Source: Thermodesulfobacterium hydrogeniphilum
GTDB lineage: Bacteria > Desulfobacterota > Thermodesulfobacteria > Thermodesulfobacteriales > Thermodesulfobacteriaceae
DNA length: 64,000 nt
Direction: 5' to 3'
Assembly (NCBI RefSeq): GCF_000746255.1
Contig: NZ_JQKW01000007.1
Span: 217,672-281,671 of the forward strand
The notes under the pieces were generated by a model, which made no database searches, was not told where the DNA came from, and was given only the letters and a program-made list of their open reading frames with translations. Positions 7,849-16,690 of the stretch are shown here, one piece after another (position 1 is the stretch's first letter; each line of letters opens with the position of its first letter). The translations under genes and the position numbers were made by a program.

Positions 7849-9575
7849 GTTTTTTGAAAAGTTAAATATAAATTTTTATAAAGAGAACACCTTTCCAGAA
7901 GTTCCTGATGAGTGCCTTCTGCTACAATTTGTCCTTTATCAAGCACAAAGATTCTATCAGCTTTGTTAACAGTTGAAAGTCTATGAGCTATGATAATTAT
8001 AGTGTAAGAGCCTTTAAAATTATCTAAAGCTTCTTGAATAGCTTGTTCTGTAATAGTATCAAGCTGACTTGTAGCCTCATCCAGAATAATAACAGGAGGT
8101 TTTTTTAGAAAAACTCTTGCTAAAGCAAGTCTTTGCTTTTGGCCTCCGGATAAAGAAAGGCCTTCTTCTCCCAGAACAGTATCATAACCCTTGGGAAGTT
8201 TTTCTATAAATTCATGAGCTTTAGCCAGTTTACAGGCTTTTATAATTTCTTCTTCTGTAGCTTCAGGTTTAGCCATAATTAAATTTTCTTTAATAGAAAG
8301 GTTAAAAAGGAAAGGCTCTTGTAAAACCATTCCAAAAAGAGATCTTAAACTTAAAATATCAAAATCTTTAAGAAGTGTATTATCCAGATAAATTTTACCT
8401 TGTTGAGGATCATAGAATCTTGGAAGTAAAGAAACCAGAGTGGTTTTACCTGACCCACTTGGTCCTACAAGAGCTATAACTTTATTAGCAGGGATAAATA
8501 AATTAATATCTTTTAAAACCCATGATAATTCTTCTGAATATTTGAAATAGACATTTTTAAATAAAAAACCCTTTTTAGGTGGAAAAGCTTTTAAATTTCC
8601 TCCTTTTTCTTCTTCTAATTGTAAAACCTCTTGAATTCTTGTCCAGGCTCCTTGGGCTTCTTTTAATCCTGTATAAGCTTTAGCTAATTTTCTCATTGGA
8701 TTAAAAATAAGAAGAATGGCAGTTAGGATAGATAAAAAGGCTCCTGGGCTTAAAGCTTCCCTTATAATTAAATATCCTCCATATCCTATTACTAAAGCTC
8801 CTCCTAAGCCCGTTACTGCATCAACTAAGCTTTTGGATCCTTCACGATACTTGGTTATTTTTAAACTCCATTTATAAAATTTATCAAGTTCTTTAGAAAA
8901 AAGTTCTATAATTTTTTCATAAGACCCACTTAATTTTATTTCTTTTATTCCTCCTAAGATTTCATGCATTTTATGGGTTAATTCTCCAGTAGCATTTTGA
9001 GCTAATTTACGAGCTCTTCTGGTTTTAAAACCTAAAATTTTTGCTCCAAAGATGATTATGGGAACAGTAGAAAAAGCTATTAAAGTTAAATCCCATTTTT
9101 GTAAAAAAGCAACTATTAATAAAGAAAGAACAGTAAGGCTCTCTTTAAAAATGGTTTGAAAGGTATTTCCTAAAATTGGTTCTATTTGAGCAGTATCGTT
9201 AATAACTCTTGAAACTGTTTGCCCTGTAGTTTGTTTGCTTAATTTTAAAACAGGCAGAAATAAACATTTTTTAAAAAGCTCTAACCTTACAAGATTTACT
9301 ACTCCTGTAGAAACAGCTTTCATAAAATAAGCCTGAAGTAAAGAAAAAAAGCCCAATAAAGTAAAAATTATGATTAAAAAAGGAGGGACAAACTTGAAAT
9401 ATTCATAATGCTTTTCCACAAAAACAAAATTAAAAACAGGTTTTATAGCCCAGGTACTAAAACCTGTAATAAGAGAAGTTAAAACTGCACAAGTTAGACC
9501 TATGAAAAATTTTTTCCAAAAAGGTCTAATAAAAGAAAAAATGGTTTTTATAAAAGAAAAAAGATCACTTTTCAA
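7845..9575 (-). CDS. msbA: Lipid A export ABC transporter, fused permease/ATPase (MsbA-like)
   Basis: 576 residues, the usual length of an ABC half-transporter exporter. The N-terminal ~320 residues hold about six membrane spans; the C-terminal nucleotide-binding domain has Walker A GPSGSGKTT, Q-loop LQEPFLF, signature LSLSGGQKQR, Walker B VIILDEATSQLD and the switch His in IIAHRLSTV. MsbA homodimers flip lipid A-core across the inner membrane. The assignment to lipid A rather than drug or peptide export comes from similarity and the neighbouring LPS genes. It lies 9 bp downstream of htpX and converges on waaC. Confidence 0.85.
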   Translation of the reverse strand: MKSDLFSFIKTIFSFIRPFWKKFFIGLTCAVLTSLITGFSTWAIKPVFNFVFVEKHYEYFKFVPPFLIIIFTLLGFFSLLQAYFMKAVSTGVVNLVRLELFKKCLFLPVLKLSKQTTGQTVSRVINDTAQIEPILGNTFQTIFKESLTVLSLLIVAFLQKWDLTLIAFSTVPIIIFGAKILGFKTRRARKLAQNATGELTHKMHEILGGIKEIKLSGSYEKIIELFSKELDKFYKWSLKITKYREGSKSLVDAVTGLGGALVIGYGGYLIIREALSPGAFLSILTAILLIFNPMRKLAKAYTGLKEAQGAWTRIQEVLQLEEEKGGNLKAFPPKKGFLFKNVYFKYSEELSWVLKDINLFIPANKVIALVGPSGSGKTTLVSLLPRFYDPQQGKIYLDNTLLKDFDILSLRSLFGMVLQEPFLFNLSIKENLIMAKPEATEEEIIKACKLAKAHEFIEKLPKGYDTVLGEEGLSLSGGQKQRLALARVFLKKPPVIILDEATSQLDTITEQAIQEALDNFKGSYTIIIIAHRLSTVNKADRIFVLDKGQIVAEGTHQELLERCSLYKNLYLTFQKT

Positions 9576-9584
9576 GAAAACCTC

Positions 9585-10448
9585 TTATTTAATTTCTTTA
9601 GCAAGTTTTACAAGTTTTTCAATTCTTTCCTCAACAGGAGGATGTGTAGAAAGTAGTTTTAAAAGGGTTCCTCCTGAAAGAGGGTTTACTATATACATTT
9701 GAGCATGAGCAGGATTTATATCCATAGGATAGGCTCTATTCCATTCTTCAAGTTTTTTTAAAGCACTGGCTAAAGCTAAAGGATTTTTAATAATTTTAGC
9801 CCCAGTTTCATCAGCAAGAAATTCTCTACTTCTACTTATAGCAAGTTGAATAAGGGTAGCAGCAATAGGAACTACAATTATAGCAATAAGGGTTGCAATA
9901 AAAGCTAAAGGATTTCCACTATCCTCATCATCTCTATGAAAGCCCCCAAATATAAGAGCCCATTGAGCTATCTGAGCTAAATAAGTAATAGCTCCTACAA
10001 GAACTGCAGCAATAGTAGAAATCAAAATGTCTCTATTTTTTATATGAGAAATTTCATGAGCTATTACTCCTTTTAATTCATCCCGTGTCAGAAGCTTTCT
10101 TATACCAGAAGTTACAGCTACTACACCATTTTTAGGATTTCTTCCTGTAGCAAATGCGTTGGGGGTTTCAACAGGTATAATATAAACCTTAGGTTTAGGA
10201 ATACCAGCTTTTCTTGCAACTTCTTCTACTATAGCATGAAGCTCTGGATCCTGATGAGGTTCTACAGGTACAGCCCCGCTTGTTGCTAAAACAATTTTAT
10301 CAGAAAAGAAATAAGCAATAAAATTCATTAATCCTGCCATAATTAAAGCTATAGTAGCTCCTGTTTTTCCTCCAATAAGATTACCTGCTACAATAAAAAG
10401 AACTGTTAATATAGCCAAAAAGAAAAAAGTTTTAAATACATTATACAT
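9585..10448 (-). CDS. htpX: Membrane zinc metalloprotease HtpX (M48)
   Basis: 287 residues. Two N-terminal membrane helices (about 5-50), zinc motif HEISHIKNRD (about 130-139), two further hydrophobic helices (about 145-205, including AAVLVGAITYLAQIAQWALIF), then the third zinc ligand in SRSREFLADETGA. HtpX degrades damaged inner-membrane proteins and is often stress-induced. The ATG is preceded by AAGGGG. A sigma70-like promoter lies 33 bp upstream. First gene of the htpX-msbA operon. Confidence 0.96.
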   Translation of the reverse strand: MYNVFKTFFFLAILTVLFIVAGNLIGGKTGATIALIMAGLMNFIAYFFSDKIVLATSGAVPVEPHQDPELHAIVEEVARKAGIPKPKVYIIPVETPNAFATGRNPKNGVVAVTSGIRKLLTRDELKGVIAHEISHIKNRDILISTIAAVLVGAITYLAQIAQWALIFGGFHRDDEDSGNPLAFIATLIAIIVVPIAATLIQLAISRSREFLADETGAKIIKNPLALASALKKLEEWNRAYPMDINPAHAQMYIVNPLSGGTLLKLLSTHPPVEERIEKLVKLAKEIK

Positions 10449-10480
10449 ATACTAACCCCTTTTTATATTTTTGAATTTAT

Positions 10481-10508
10481 AAAATAAGAAAAATTAAAAA
10501 GTTGTCAA
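10481..10508 (-). promoter_or_regulatory. Promoter for htpX-msbA
   Basis: Minus strand: consensus TTGACA (10503-10508), 16-bp spacer, TATTTT (10481-10486), 33 bp before the htpX ATG. Confidence 0.6.
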
Positions 10509-10558
10509 GATTTATAGAAATGAAGAACTTTATAATTTGTAATAAAAATTTGCTACTA

Positions 10559-10588
10559 TTGACATCCTTAATATTTAGGAAATACTTT
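10559..10588 (+). promoter_or_regulatory. Candidate promoter of the RACo-psd-pssA operon
   Basis: Consensus TTGACA (10559-10564) with a weak TACTTT (10583-10588) after 18 bp, about 35 bp before the ATG. The -10 overlaps an AT-rich inverted repeat (AAATACTT at 10580-10587, AAGTATTT at 10599-10606) that ends in a T run just before the GAGGAGG ribosome site at 10611-10617. Confidence 0.4.
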
Positions 10589-10623
10589 AATTCTTAAGAA
10601 GTATTTTTTTGAGGAGGTAAAGA

Positions 10624-12486
10624 ATGTTTAAGATAAAATTTTTACCTTATAATATAGAGGCTGAAGTTTTTCCTGAGGAGACTATCTTAGAAATAGCTAT
10701 GAGATATGGTATTCATATCAACGCTTCTTGCGGAGGAGTAGGAAGTTGTAATAAGTGTAAAATTATAATTGAAGAAGGGAAAGTAAAAGGAGAACTAATA
10801 GAAGGAAAATATTATAAAGCCTGTGCCACAATTCCTCTTTCTGATTTAGTTGTAAGAATCCCTGTAGAAAGCGAAGTAGATAGGAGAGCTTTATTAAGAA
10901 AACCAAAGAAAAGAGCTCAAGCTTTAGTTTTAGAGAAAAAAGAACCGGTTGAATCTCCTTATCAAAAATTATATTTTCAATTAAATCCTCCTACTATTGA
11001 AGAAAATTTAGCAGATTGGATAAGACTTAAAAGGGCTTTAAATAAACAAAATATTTCTAATCCTGAAATAAATTTAAATTTTTTACAGAAACTTCCTTAT
11101 ACTTTAAGAGAACAGGATTTTCAAATTACTTTAAATGTATATCATGATCCCCGCAAAGACAGATTTTATCTTTTAGATATAGAATCAGGAGATAAAAGAA
11201 ATATTAATCTTGGAGTTGCTATAGATATTGGAACAACCACTTTACAACTTGAATTGGTAGATCTAAACACAGGTGAGGTTTTAGCTTTTACCTCTGATTA
11301 TAATCCTCAAATTAGTTATGGAGAAGATGTGATCAGTAGAATTGAATTTGCGAGAAAAAAAGATGGATTAAAACTTCTGGCAGAAAAAGTTAGAGAAAAG
11401 TTGAAAGAGTTAATAAAAGAACTGTTAAGGATTGCTAAGAGAGATTTAGATGAGATCAATTTAATTTCTGTAGCAGGAAACTCAGTTATGAGTCATTTAT
11501 TTTTAGAGCTTGAGCCAAGATATTTAAGAGAATATCCCTATGTCCCAGCAACTACAGAATTTCCAATTATTTCTGCTAAGGATTTGGGATTGTCTTCAAA
11601 AGAAAGTACTTTGGTTCAATTAGCTCCTTGTAGAGCAAGTTATGTAGGAGGAGATATTACAGCTGGCGTTATAGCCTCATTGATAGCTGAGGAGGATCCA
11701 CTTACTTTGTTTATAGATCTTGGAACCAACGGAGAAATTGTGATAGGAAATAAAGATTTTTTAATATGTGCAGCCTGTTCTGCTGGTCCTGCTTTTGAAG
11801 GAGGAGGTATAAAACATGGAATGAGAGCTACCAGCGGAGCTATAGAAGCAGTGAGTATAGATCCTATTAGTTTTGAACCTATGATTATAACCATAGGTAA
11901 AAAAAAGCCTCGTGGAATCTGCGGTTCAGGGATAATTTCTCTTTTAGCCAATTTATTCAGGGTGGGGCTTGTGGATAAAGCTGGTAAATATAGAAAAGAC
12001 ATAAAACATTCAAGATTAAGAGAAGGAGAAAATGGCTGGGAATATGTTTTGGTATGGAAAGAAGAAAGTGCTACAGGAGAGGATATAGTTTTTACAGAAA
12101 ATGATATTGAAAATTTAATCAGAGCCAAAGGTGCTATGTTTGCAGGTTATCAGATTTTATTAGAATCTATAGGTTTATCTGTAAATGATTTGGAAAGGGT
12201 CTATTTAGCAGGAACATTTGGAACTTATATTGATCTTGAAGAAGCTATAACCATAGGGCTTCTTCCTGATTTATCCCGGGAAAAATTTTATTTTTTAGGA
12301 AACACCAGTCTTAAAGGAGCAAAATTTGCTCTTTTATATAAAGATACCCTTTTAAAAATGGAAAAAGTTGTTAATATGATGACTCATATAGAACTTTCTA
12401 ATTATCCAAATTATATGGATTATTATATGGCTGCTTTATTTTTACCTCATACAGATGAAAATCTCTTTCCATCAGTTAAAATATAA
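10624..12486 (+). CDS. ASKHA-domain reductive activator of corrinoid proteins (RACo-like)
   Basis: 620 residues. The N-terminal plant-type ferredoxin domain (about 1-80) has CGGVGSCNKCK plus a later Cys in YKACATIP, the Cx5Cx2C...C pattern for one [2Fe-2S] cluster. A linker follows, then an actin-like ATPase domain starting at GVAIDIGTTTLQLELVDL and continuing through SVAGNSVMSHL, TLFIDLGTNGEIVIG, CSAGPAFEGGGIKHGM and YLAGTFGTYID. The tail NYPNYMDYYMAALFLPH is family-typical. RACo proteins use ATP to reduce Co(II) corrinoids to Co(I), for example in the corrinoid Fe-S protein of the Wood-Ljungdahl pathway. The partner is not in the window. The operon continues into phospholipid genes with no obvious link. 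Confidence 0.88.
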   Translation: MFKIKFLPYNIEAEVFPEETILEIAMRYGIHINASCGGVGSCNKCKIIIEEGKVKGELIEGKYYKACATIPLSDLVVRIPVESEVDRRALLRKPKKRAQALVLEKKEPVESPYQKLYFQLNPPTIEENLADWIRLKRALNKQNISNPEINLNFLQKLPYTLREQDFQITLNVYHDPRKDRFYLLDIESGDKRNINLGVAIDIGTTTLQLELVDLNTGEVLAFTSDYNPQISYGEDVISRIEFARKKDGLKLLAEKVREKLKELIKELLRIAKRDLDEINLISVAGNSVMSHLFLELEPRYLREYPYVPATTEFPIISAKDLGLSSKESTLVQLAPCRASYVGGDITAGVIASLIAEEDPLTLFIDLGTNGEIVIGNKDFLICAACSAGPAFEGGGIKHGMRATSGAIEAVSIDPISFEPMIITIGKKKPRGICGSGIISLLANLFRVGLVDKAGKYRKDIKHSRLREGENGWEYVLVWKEESATGEDIVFTENDIENLIRAKGAMFAGYQILLESIGLSVNDLERVYLAGTFGTYIDLEEAITIGLLPDLSREKFYFLGNTSLKGAKFALLYKDTLLKMEKVVNMMTHIELSNYPNYMDYYMAALFLPHTDENLFPSVKI

Positions 12487-12500
12487 AAGAGGGTAAAGTT

Positions 12501-13145
12501 ATGATTCATAAAGAAGGTTATCCATGGGTTTTATATCCTTTGGTTTTTTCAGCAGGTTCTGCGATTTTGAAAAAGAAAAAAATAGCTCTGTTAGGATTAG
12601 CCATAAGCTCTTTAAATGCCTATTTTTTTAGAAATCCAAAAAGAGAGCCTATTTTTAATCCAGAGTTGATAATTTCTCCTGCTGATGGAAAAGTGGTTGT
12701 CTGTCAGATAGAAGAAAATTTAGAGTGGTATCCTGAACCTCTTTGGAGAATAGGTATATTTATGCGTATGTGGGATGTTCATATAAATAGAAGTCCTATT
12801 ACAGGAAAAATATTGAAGATGAGTTATCTACAAGGAGAAAAAAATCCTGTTTTTAAAGATTCTGCTTTTCAAAAGAATGAAAAACAAATTTATTTAATAG
12901 AAAGAGAAGATAATATGCCTTTTTGGGTAATTCAAATAGCAGGGATAGTTGCAAGAAGAATAAAAAGTTTTGTTCTTCCAGGAGATGATTTAGTGGCAGG
13001 AGATCCTATAGGAATTATAAAATTCAGCTCAAGAGTAGAATTATTCTTCCCTGTAAAAGGTGCAGAAATTTATGTTAAAGAAGGGCACAAAGTTTTTGCA
13101 GGAGAAACTGTTTTAGGAAGATTACCTTTAAAGAAAAATCCATGA
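12501..13145 (+). CDS. psd: Phosphatidylserine decarboxylase proenzyme, short type
   Basis: 214 residues, the size of the short bacterial/archaeal PSD class. Recognisable parts are SPADGKVV, the MRMWDVHINRSPITGKI active-site region and the C-terminal self-cleavage region IIKFSSRVELFFPVKG. Cleavage at a Gly-Ser bond normally creates the pyruvoyl cofactor; here the expected Gly (FGSRVD in close relatives) reads Ser176, followed by Ser177. It converts phosphatidylserine to phosphatidylethanolamine. It overlaps pssA, the preceding step in the pathway, by 4 bp, which secures the function. Confidence 0.92.
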   Translation: MIHKEGYPWVLYPLVFSAGSAILKKKKIALLGLAISSLNAYFFRNPKREPIFNPELIISPADGKVVVCQIEENLEWYPEPLWRIGIFMRMWDVHINRSPITGKILKMSYLQGEKNPVFKDSAFQKNEKQIYLIEREDNMPFWVIQIAGIVARRIKSFVLPGDDLVAGDPIGIIKFSSRVELFFPVKGAEIYVKEGHKVFAGETVLGRLPLKKNP

Positions 13146-13855
13146 TTTATCTTTTACCTAATATTTTTACTACTCTAAACATATTCTGTGGATATTTTTC
13201 TATTATTTCTACAATTAATGGAGATTTAGAAAAAGCAAGCTGGGCTATATTTTTGGCTATGGTTTTTGATATTTTTGATGGTCGTATTGCAAGATTTATT
13301 AAAAGAACTTCCAATTTTGGTTTGGAATATGATTCTCTATGTGATCTTGTATCTTTTGGGATAGCTCCATCTTTACTTATTTATCAATTTATTTTAAAGG
13401 ATTTTGGGAAAGCAGGATGGTTAGCCTGCTTTCTTTATACAACCTGTGTAGCCTTAAGGTTAGCAAGATTTAATGTGAGGGCTTCCTCAGGATTAAGTTA
13501 TTTTGAAGGGCTTCCTTCTCCAGCTGGTGCAGCTATTTTAGCTTCAGTAGTATTATTTTTTACTAAAACTTTTACAACCTTTTCTTATATTAATTGGATT
13601 GTTTTAATTTTAGTATATGTAGTTTCATATTTATTGGTTTCTCCGATACAGTATCCCAGTTTTAAAGAAATAAAAATAAAAAAGGCTCAAACTTTTTATT
13701 TTTTGGTGTTTTTTGTTATAGGATTTACTATAGTGGCTTCCCATCCTTCCACTACATTGTTAGTGATAATAACTTTTTATATTTTGTTAGGACCTTTTCT
13801 TTTTTTTAAAAATACAGGACTTAAGATTATTAAAAAGTTTAATAGAAAAAGTTAG
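13142..13855 (+). CDS. pssA: CDP-diacylglycerol-serine O-phosphatidyltransferase
   Basis: 237 residues, polytopic membrane protein of the CDP-alcohol phosphotransferase family. The signature DGRIARFIKRTSNFGLEYD plus SLCD fits DGx2ARx8Gx3Dx3D exactly. It condenses CDP-diacylglycerol with serine to form phosphatidylserine, feeding psd. The start overlaps psd by 4 bp (ATGA-type junction). Roughly six to eight hydrophobic helices fill the protein. No GC-rich terminator follows. Confidence 0.96.
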   Translation: MIYLLPNIFTTLNIFCGYFSIISTINGDLEKASWAIFLAMVFDIFDGRIARFIKRTSNFGLEYDSLCDLVSFGIAPSLLIYQFILKDFGKAGWLACFLYTTCVALRLARFNVRASSGLSYFEGLPSPAGAAILASVVLFFTKTFTTFSYINWIVLILVYVVSYLLVSPIQYPSFKEIKIKKAQTFYFLVFFVIGFTIVASHPSTTLLVIITFYILLGPFLFFKNTGLKIIKKFNRKS

Positions 13856-13950
13856 AATTTTTGAGAAAAATTGACAAAATAAAAAATTGCTTTAAAATAT
13901 TTATATTAAATTGGTTATAATTTGTTAAATTTCTTTAAAGGAGGAATAAA

Positions 13951-14232
13951 ATGTCTTGCAGTTGTAAATTATTAAATATTGGTTTTGGTAATTTTGTAGT
14001 AGCAGACAGAATTATAGCTATTGTAAACCCCAATTCAGCTCCTATGAAGAGGCTTAAAGAAGAAGCTAAAGAAACAAAAAGATTAATTGATGCCACTCAA
14101 GGGCGTAAAACCAGATCTATTATAATAACAGATAGTAATCATGTTATTCTTTCTGCTATCCAGGCTGAAACTGTAGCTCAGAGATTAATGAGTGATACTT
14201 TAGAAAAGTTTGAAAAAGGTGATGAAGAATAA
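13951..14232 (+). CDS. RemA/DUF370-family putative DNA-binding regulator
   Basis: 93 residues behind an AAAGGAGG ribosome site. The core [35 protein letters not shown]...[35 protein letters not shown] is the highly conserved DUF370 fold. In Bacillus, RemA is a DNA-binding activator of biofilm matrix genes; in other phyla the gene usually sits, as here, directly before gmk, and its role is not established. The MSCSCK start has two Cys not typical of Bacillus RemA. Confidence 0.9.
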   Translation: MSCSCKLLNIGFGNFVVADRIIAIVNPNSAPMKRLKEEAKETKRLIDATQGRKTRSIIITDSNHVILSAIQAETVAQRLMSDTLEKFEKGDEE

Positions 14233-14836
14233 TAATTTAATTATAATTGTTACAGGGCCTTCTGGAGTCGGTAAAAGCACACTTTTAAAAAATTTACCAT
14301 CAGATAGGTTTTATTTTTCTGTTTCTCATACTACTCGTCCTCCAAGACCGGGGGAGGAACATGGGAAGCATTATTATTTTATAAGTAGAAAGGAATTTTT
14401 AGAAATGATAGAAAGAGATGAATTTTTAGAATGGGTAGAAGTTTTTGGCACATTTTATGGTACAGCCAAAAGTGAAATAGAAAGAGCTTTTTCTCAAAAT
14501 AAACATTTAGTTTTAGATATAGAAGTCATAGGTGCTACAAGGCTTCGTTCTTATTTTGGTTCTCAAGCTATATTTATTTTTATTGCTCCTCCAGACTTAG
14601 AAGAACTTAAAGAACGTCTTATTAAAAGAGGAACAGAAACAGAAGAAACTCTTAAAGAACGTATAAAAAGAGCTAAAGAAGAACTTAAATTTGCCACTTG
14701 GTTTGATTATGTAATTATAAATGACGATTTAGAAAAAACTAAAAGGCAGTTTTTTTCTATTGTGGATTCAGAGCTTTGCAAACCATTTAGAAATGCTCAA
14801 TGGAAAAATCTTTTAAATTCTTTTAACTTTATATAA
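14222..14836 (+). CDS. gmk: Guanylate kinase
   Basis: 204 residues from the ATG at 14222; upstream in-frame TTG (14210) and GTG (14219) are possible but leave a less typical N-terminus. P-loop [12 protein letters not shown]-binding [39 protein letters not shown] and the lid region [18 protein letters not shown] are all present. It phosphorylates GMP to GDP. It overlaps the remA-like gene by 11 bp, a common gene pair. Confidence 0.96.
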   Translation: MKNNNLIIIVTGPSGVGKSTLLKNLPSDRFYFSVSHTTRPPRPGEEHGKHYYFISRKEFLEMIERDEFLEWVEVFGTFYGTAKSEIERAFSQNKHLVLDIEVIGATRLRSYFGSQAIFIFIAPPDLEELKERLIKRGTETEETLKERIKRAKEELKFATWFDYVIINDDLEKTKRQFFSIVDSELCKPFRNAQWKNLLNSFNFI

Positions 14837-15583
14837 ATGGCTCGAATTATTTATGGTATAAATCCTGTCTTAGAAGCACTTAAATCACATCCTGAACTTA
14901 TTGAAGAAATTTGGCTGGATAAAAAAACTTTATTAGGTAAAAAATATCAGATTTTAGAAAAGGCTAAAAAATTGGGTATTTCTGTAAAAATTATCTCCAA
15001 ATCAGAATTTCGTCCTCCTAAATTAGGTCCTCATATCAATACCCAAGGGGTGGTAGCTTATTTGACTCATTTTAAATATGTAGATTTAGAGGATATTGTA
15101 AGAAATTGGGAAAAAAAGAAAGAAATACCTTTAATTTTGATTTTAGATGAGATAGAAGATCCTCAAAATGTAGGTTCTATTATAAGAAGTGCAGATGCCG
15201 GAGGAGTTCATGGTATTGTTATACCCAAAATAAGGAGTTGTGAAATAAATGAAACAGTTATAAAAGTTTCTTCAGGTTCTGCATTTAATATTCCTATAGC
15301 AAAGGTTACCAATCTTAAACATGCTATTTCATTTTTTAAAGAAAAAAATTTATGGATTTTAGGTCTCACTCATAAAACAGATCAAGTTTTATATCAATTA
15401 GATTTAAAAATTCCTTTAGCTTTAATTGTAGGCAATGAAAACAGGGGAATAAGAAAGACCATCTTAGAAAGCTGTGATTTTTTAGCAAAAATTCCTATGA
15501 AAGGGAAAATAGAAAGTCTAAATGTATCTATAGCTACTGCTGTTGCTATTTTTGAAGTTATTAGACAAAGAGAATTTTTTTAG
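14837..15583 (+). CDS. rlmB: 23S rRNA (guanosine-2'-O-)-methyltransferase RlmB-like (SpoU/TrmH family)
   Basis: 248 residues. N-terminal L30e-like substrate-binding domain (IIYGINPVLEALKSHPE), then a SPOUT domain with motif 1 LDEIEDPQNVGSIIRSADAGGVHGIVIP, motif 2 ALIVGNENRGI and motif 3 IPMKGKIESLNVSIATAVAIFE, the trefoil-knot SAM site. It 2'-O-methylates G2251 of 23S rRNA in the model enzyme; other SpoU targets cannot be excluded. It begins one base after the gmk stop. A hairpin terminator follows immediately. Confidence 0.92.
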   Translation: MARIIYGINPVLEALKSHPELIEEIWLDKKTLLGKKYQILEKAKKLGISVKIISKSEFRPPKLGPHINTQGVVAYLTHFKYVDLEDIVRNWEKKKEIPLILILDEIEDPQNVGSIIRSADAGGVHGIVIPKIRSCEINETVIKVSSGSAFNIPIAKVTNLKHAISFFKEKNLWILGLTHKTDQVLYQLDLKIPLALIVGNENRGIRKTILESCDFLAKIPMKGKIESLNVSIATAVAIFEVIRQREFF

Positions 15584-15607
15584 CAGATTTACAATCTGCA
15601 GGTTTTT
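15583..15607 (+). terminator. Rho-independent terminator after rlmB
   Basis: GCAGATT (15583-15589), loop TAC, AATCTGC (15593-15599), then AGG and a run of five T. The hairpin begins at the last base of the rlmB stop codon. Confidence 0.65.
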
Positions 15608-15612
15608 CCTTT

Positions 15613-16074
15613 TCAGCCCCCACTTAAATAAATAACAAGAATCTTTTTTTCTAAATCAGGTTTAAATTCTTTAGAAAATCCTGGACTGTAAGAAAGTATA
15701 ACATCGTAAGTTGGTATAATGTCTTTTTCACCTTTTGTAATGTTAAAATTATAGAGATCTATAAGAGCAAAGGTTTTAAGGTTGGTTACAAGACCAAAAT
15801 AAGGTAAAGGTTTAAAAAAGAGTCTTGCTAAAGCCAAGACACCTCTTTCAAAAAAACTTAATTTTTCCATAGGTTTGTAATCTACTAAAAAATAAACTTG
15901 ATTGTTTTCTTTTATAATTAAAGAAATTTCTATAGTAAAATGCAAGTTATTATAAGAAAAAGAAATAATCTGATTTTCTAAGAAAGAATTTTCAGGATAA
16001 CCTTTGGCTTTGAAGATTTCTTTTAAAAAAGAAACAGCTTTTTCTATAGAAAGCGTTTCTTTGCAATTTCCCAT
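15613..16074 (-). CDS. Uncharacterised protein resembling the HsdR N-terminal (HSDR_N_2) domain
   Basis: 153 residues. The middle section QVYFLVDYKPMEKLSFFERGVLALARLFFKPLPYFGLVTNLKTFALIDLYN resembles the nuclease-fold domain found alone or at the N-terminus of type I restriction HsdR proteins, where an acidic residue, a substrate-proximal Lys and an LVTNG-like strand recur. Here the usual E-x-K reads D-Y-K. No restriction genes are nearby, so a solitary nuclease-like or inactive protein is plausible. It overlaps the upstream PHP gene by 31 bp. The family call is tentative. Confidence 0.55.
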   Translation of the reverse strand: MGNCKETLSIEKAVSFLKEIFKAKGYPENSFLENQIISFSYNNLHFTIEISLIIKENNQVYFLVDYKPMEKLSFFERGVLALARLFFKPLPYFGLVTNLKTFALIDLYNFNITKGEKDIIPTYDVILSYSPGFSKEFKPDLEKKILVIYLSGG

Positions 16075-16679
16075 ATTTTTTTTACTTCCTCTGATGTTAA
16101 GCCAGCACCTAAAGCAATTTTAAAAGCAAGATCCTTGGTAAGAAGATCAGAAGGACTATGAGCGTCTGAATTAATTACCAAGTTAGCTCCATATTTTTTG
16201 GCAAGATTTACCACATGTCCATTAGTAAAACTGTGTCCTTTTCTTCCTGAAATTTCCAAAAAGACACCTTTTTCTGCAGCTAATTTTACTTCTTCTTCTT
16301 TTATAAGACCAGGATGAGCTAAAATATCCGCTCCTCCCAAGATAGCAGAGAGATTGGTTCCTTCAGCTACAGGTTCTACTATAGTTTCACCATGAACCAC
16401 TACAATTTCAGCCCCAGCTTTTCTACTTTCCTTAATAAGTTCTGGAATAAATTCTGGAGGAACATGAGTTAATTCTACTCCTGCTATAAGACGTGGGGTA
16501 AGTCCTTCAAAAGCTTTTTTTATTTTAAGAAGATTACCGATAATAAACTCAAAATTAGAATGATCAGCATGGTCTGTAATAGCAATAGCTGTGTAACCTA
16601 AAACCTTAACTCTTCTCCAAATTTCTGCTGGAATAAGTTCTCCATCGCTAAAAACTGAATGACAATGAAAATCAAACAT
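16044..16679 (-). CDS. PHP-domain metal-dependent phosphoesterase
   Basis: 211 residues. Metal-binding motifs in order: FDFHCHSVFSDGE (HxH), ITDHADHSNFE, HGE and DILAHPGL, and NSDAHSP near the C-terminus. The histidinol phosphatase-type PHP fold hydrolyses phosphate esters with a trinuclear metal centre; the substrate is unknown and no his genes are nearby. It sits between the bifunctional-nuclease gene (11 bp upstream) and the HSDR_N-like gene (31-bp overlap), one transcript. Confidence 0.85.
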   Translation of the reverse strand: MFDFHCHSVFSDGELIPAEIWRRVKVLGYTAIAITDHADHSNFEFIIGNLLKIKKAFEGLTPRLIAGVELTHVPPEFIPELIKESRKAGAEIVVVHGETIVEPVAEGTNLSAILGGADILAHPGLIKEEEVKLAAEKGVFLEISGRKGHSFTNGHVVNLAKKYGANLVINSDAHSPSDLLTKDLAFKIALGAGLTSEEVKKIWEIAKKRFL

Positions 16680-16690
16680 TTATAAAATCC

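Noticed and set aside
11640..12128. 162-codon open frame on the minus strand inside the RACo-like gene
   Set aside because: It is the complement of a well-conserved ASKHA domain, lacks a ribosome site and has no recognisable motif.
15613..16074. Restriction-modification system from the HSDR_N-like protein
   Set aside because: No methylase, specificity or helicase gene is adjacent, and the protein is a lone small domain.
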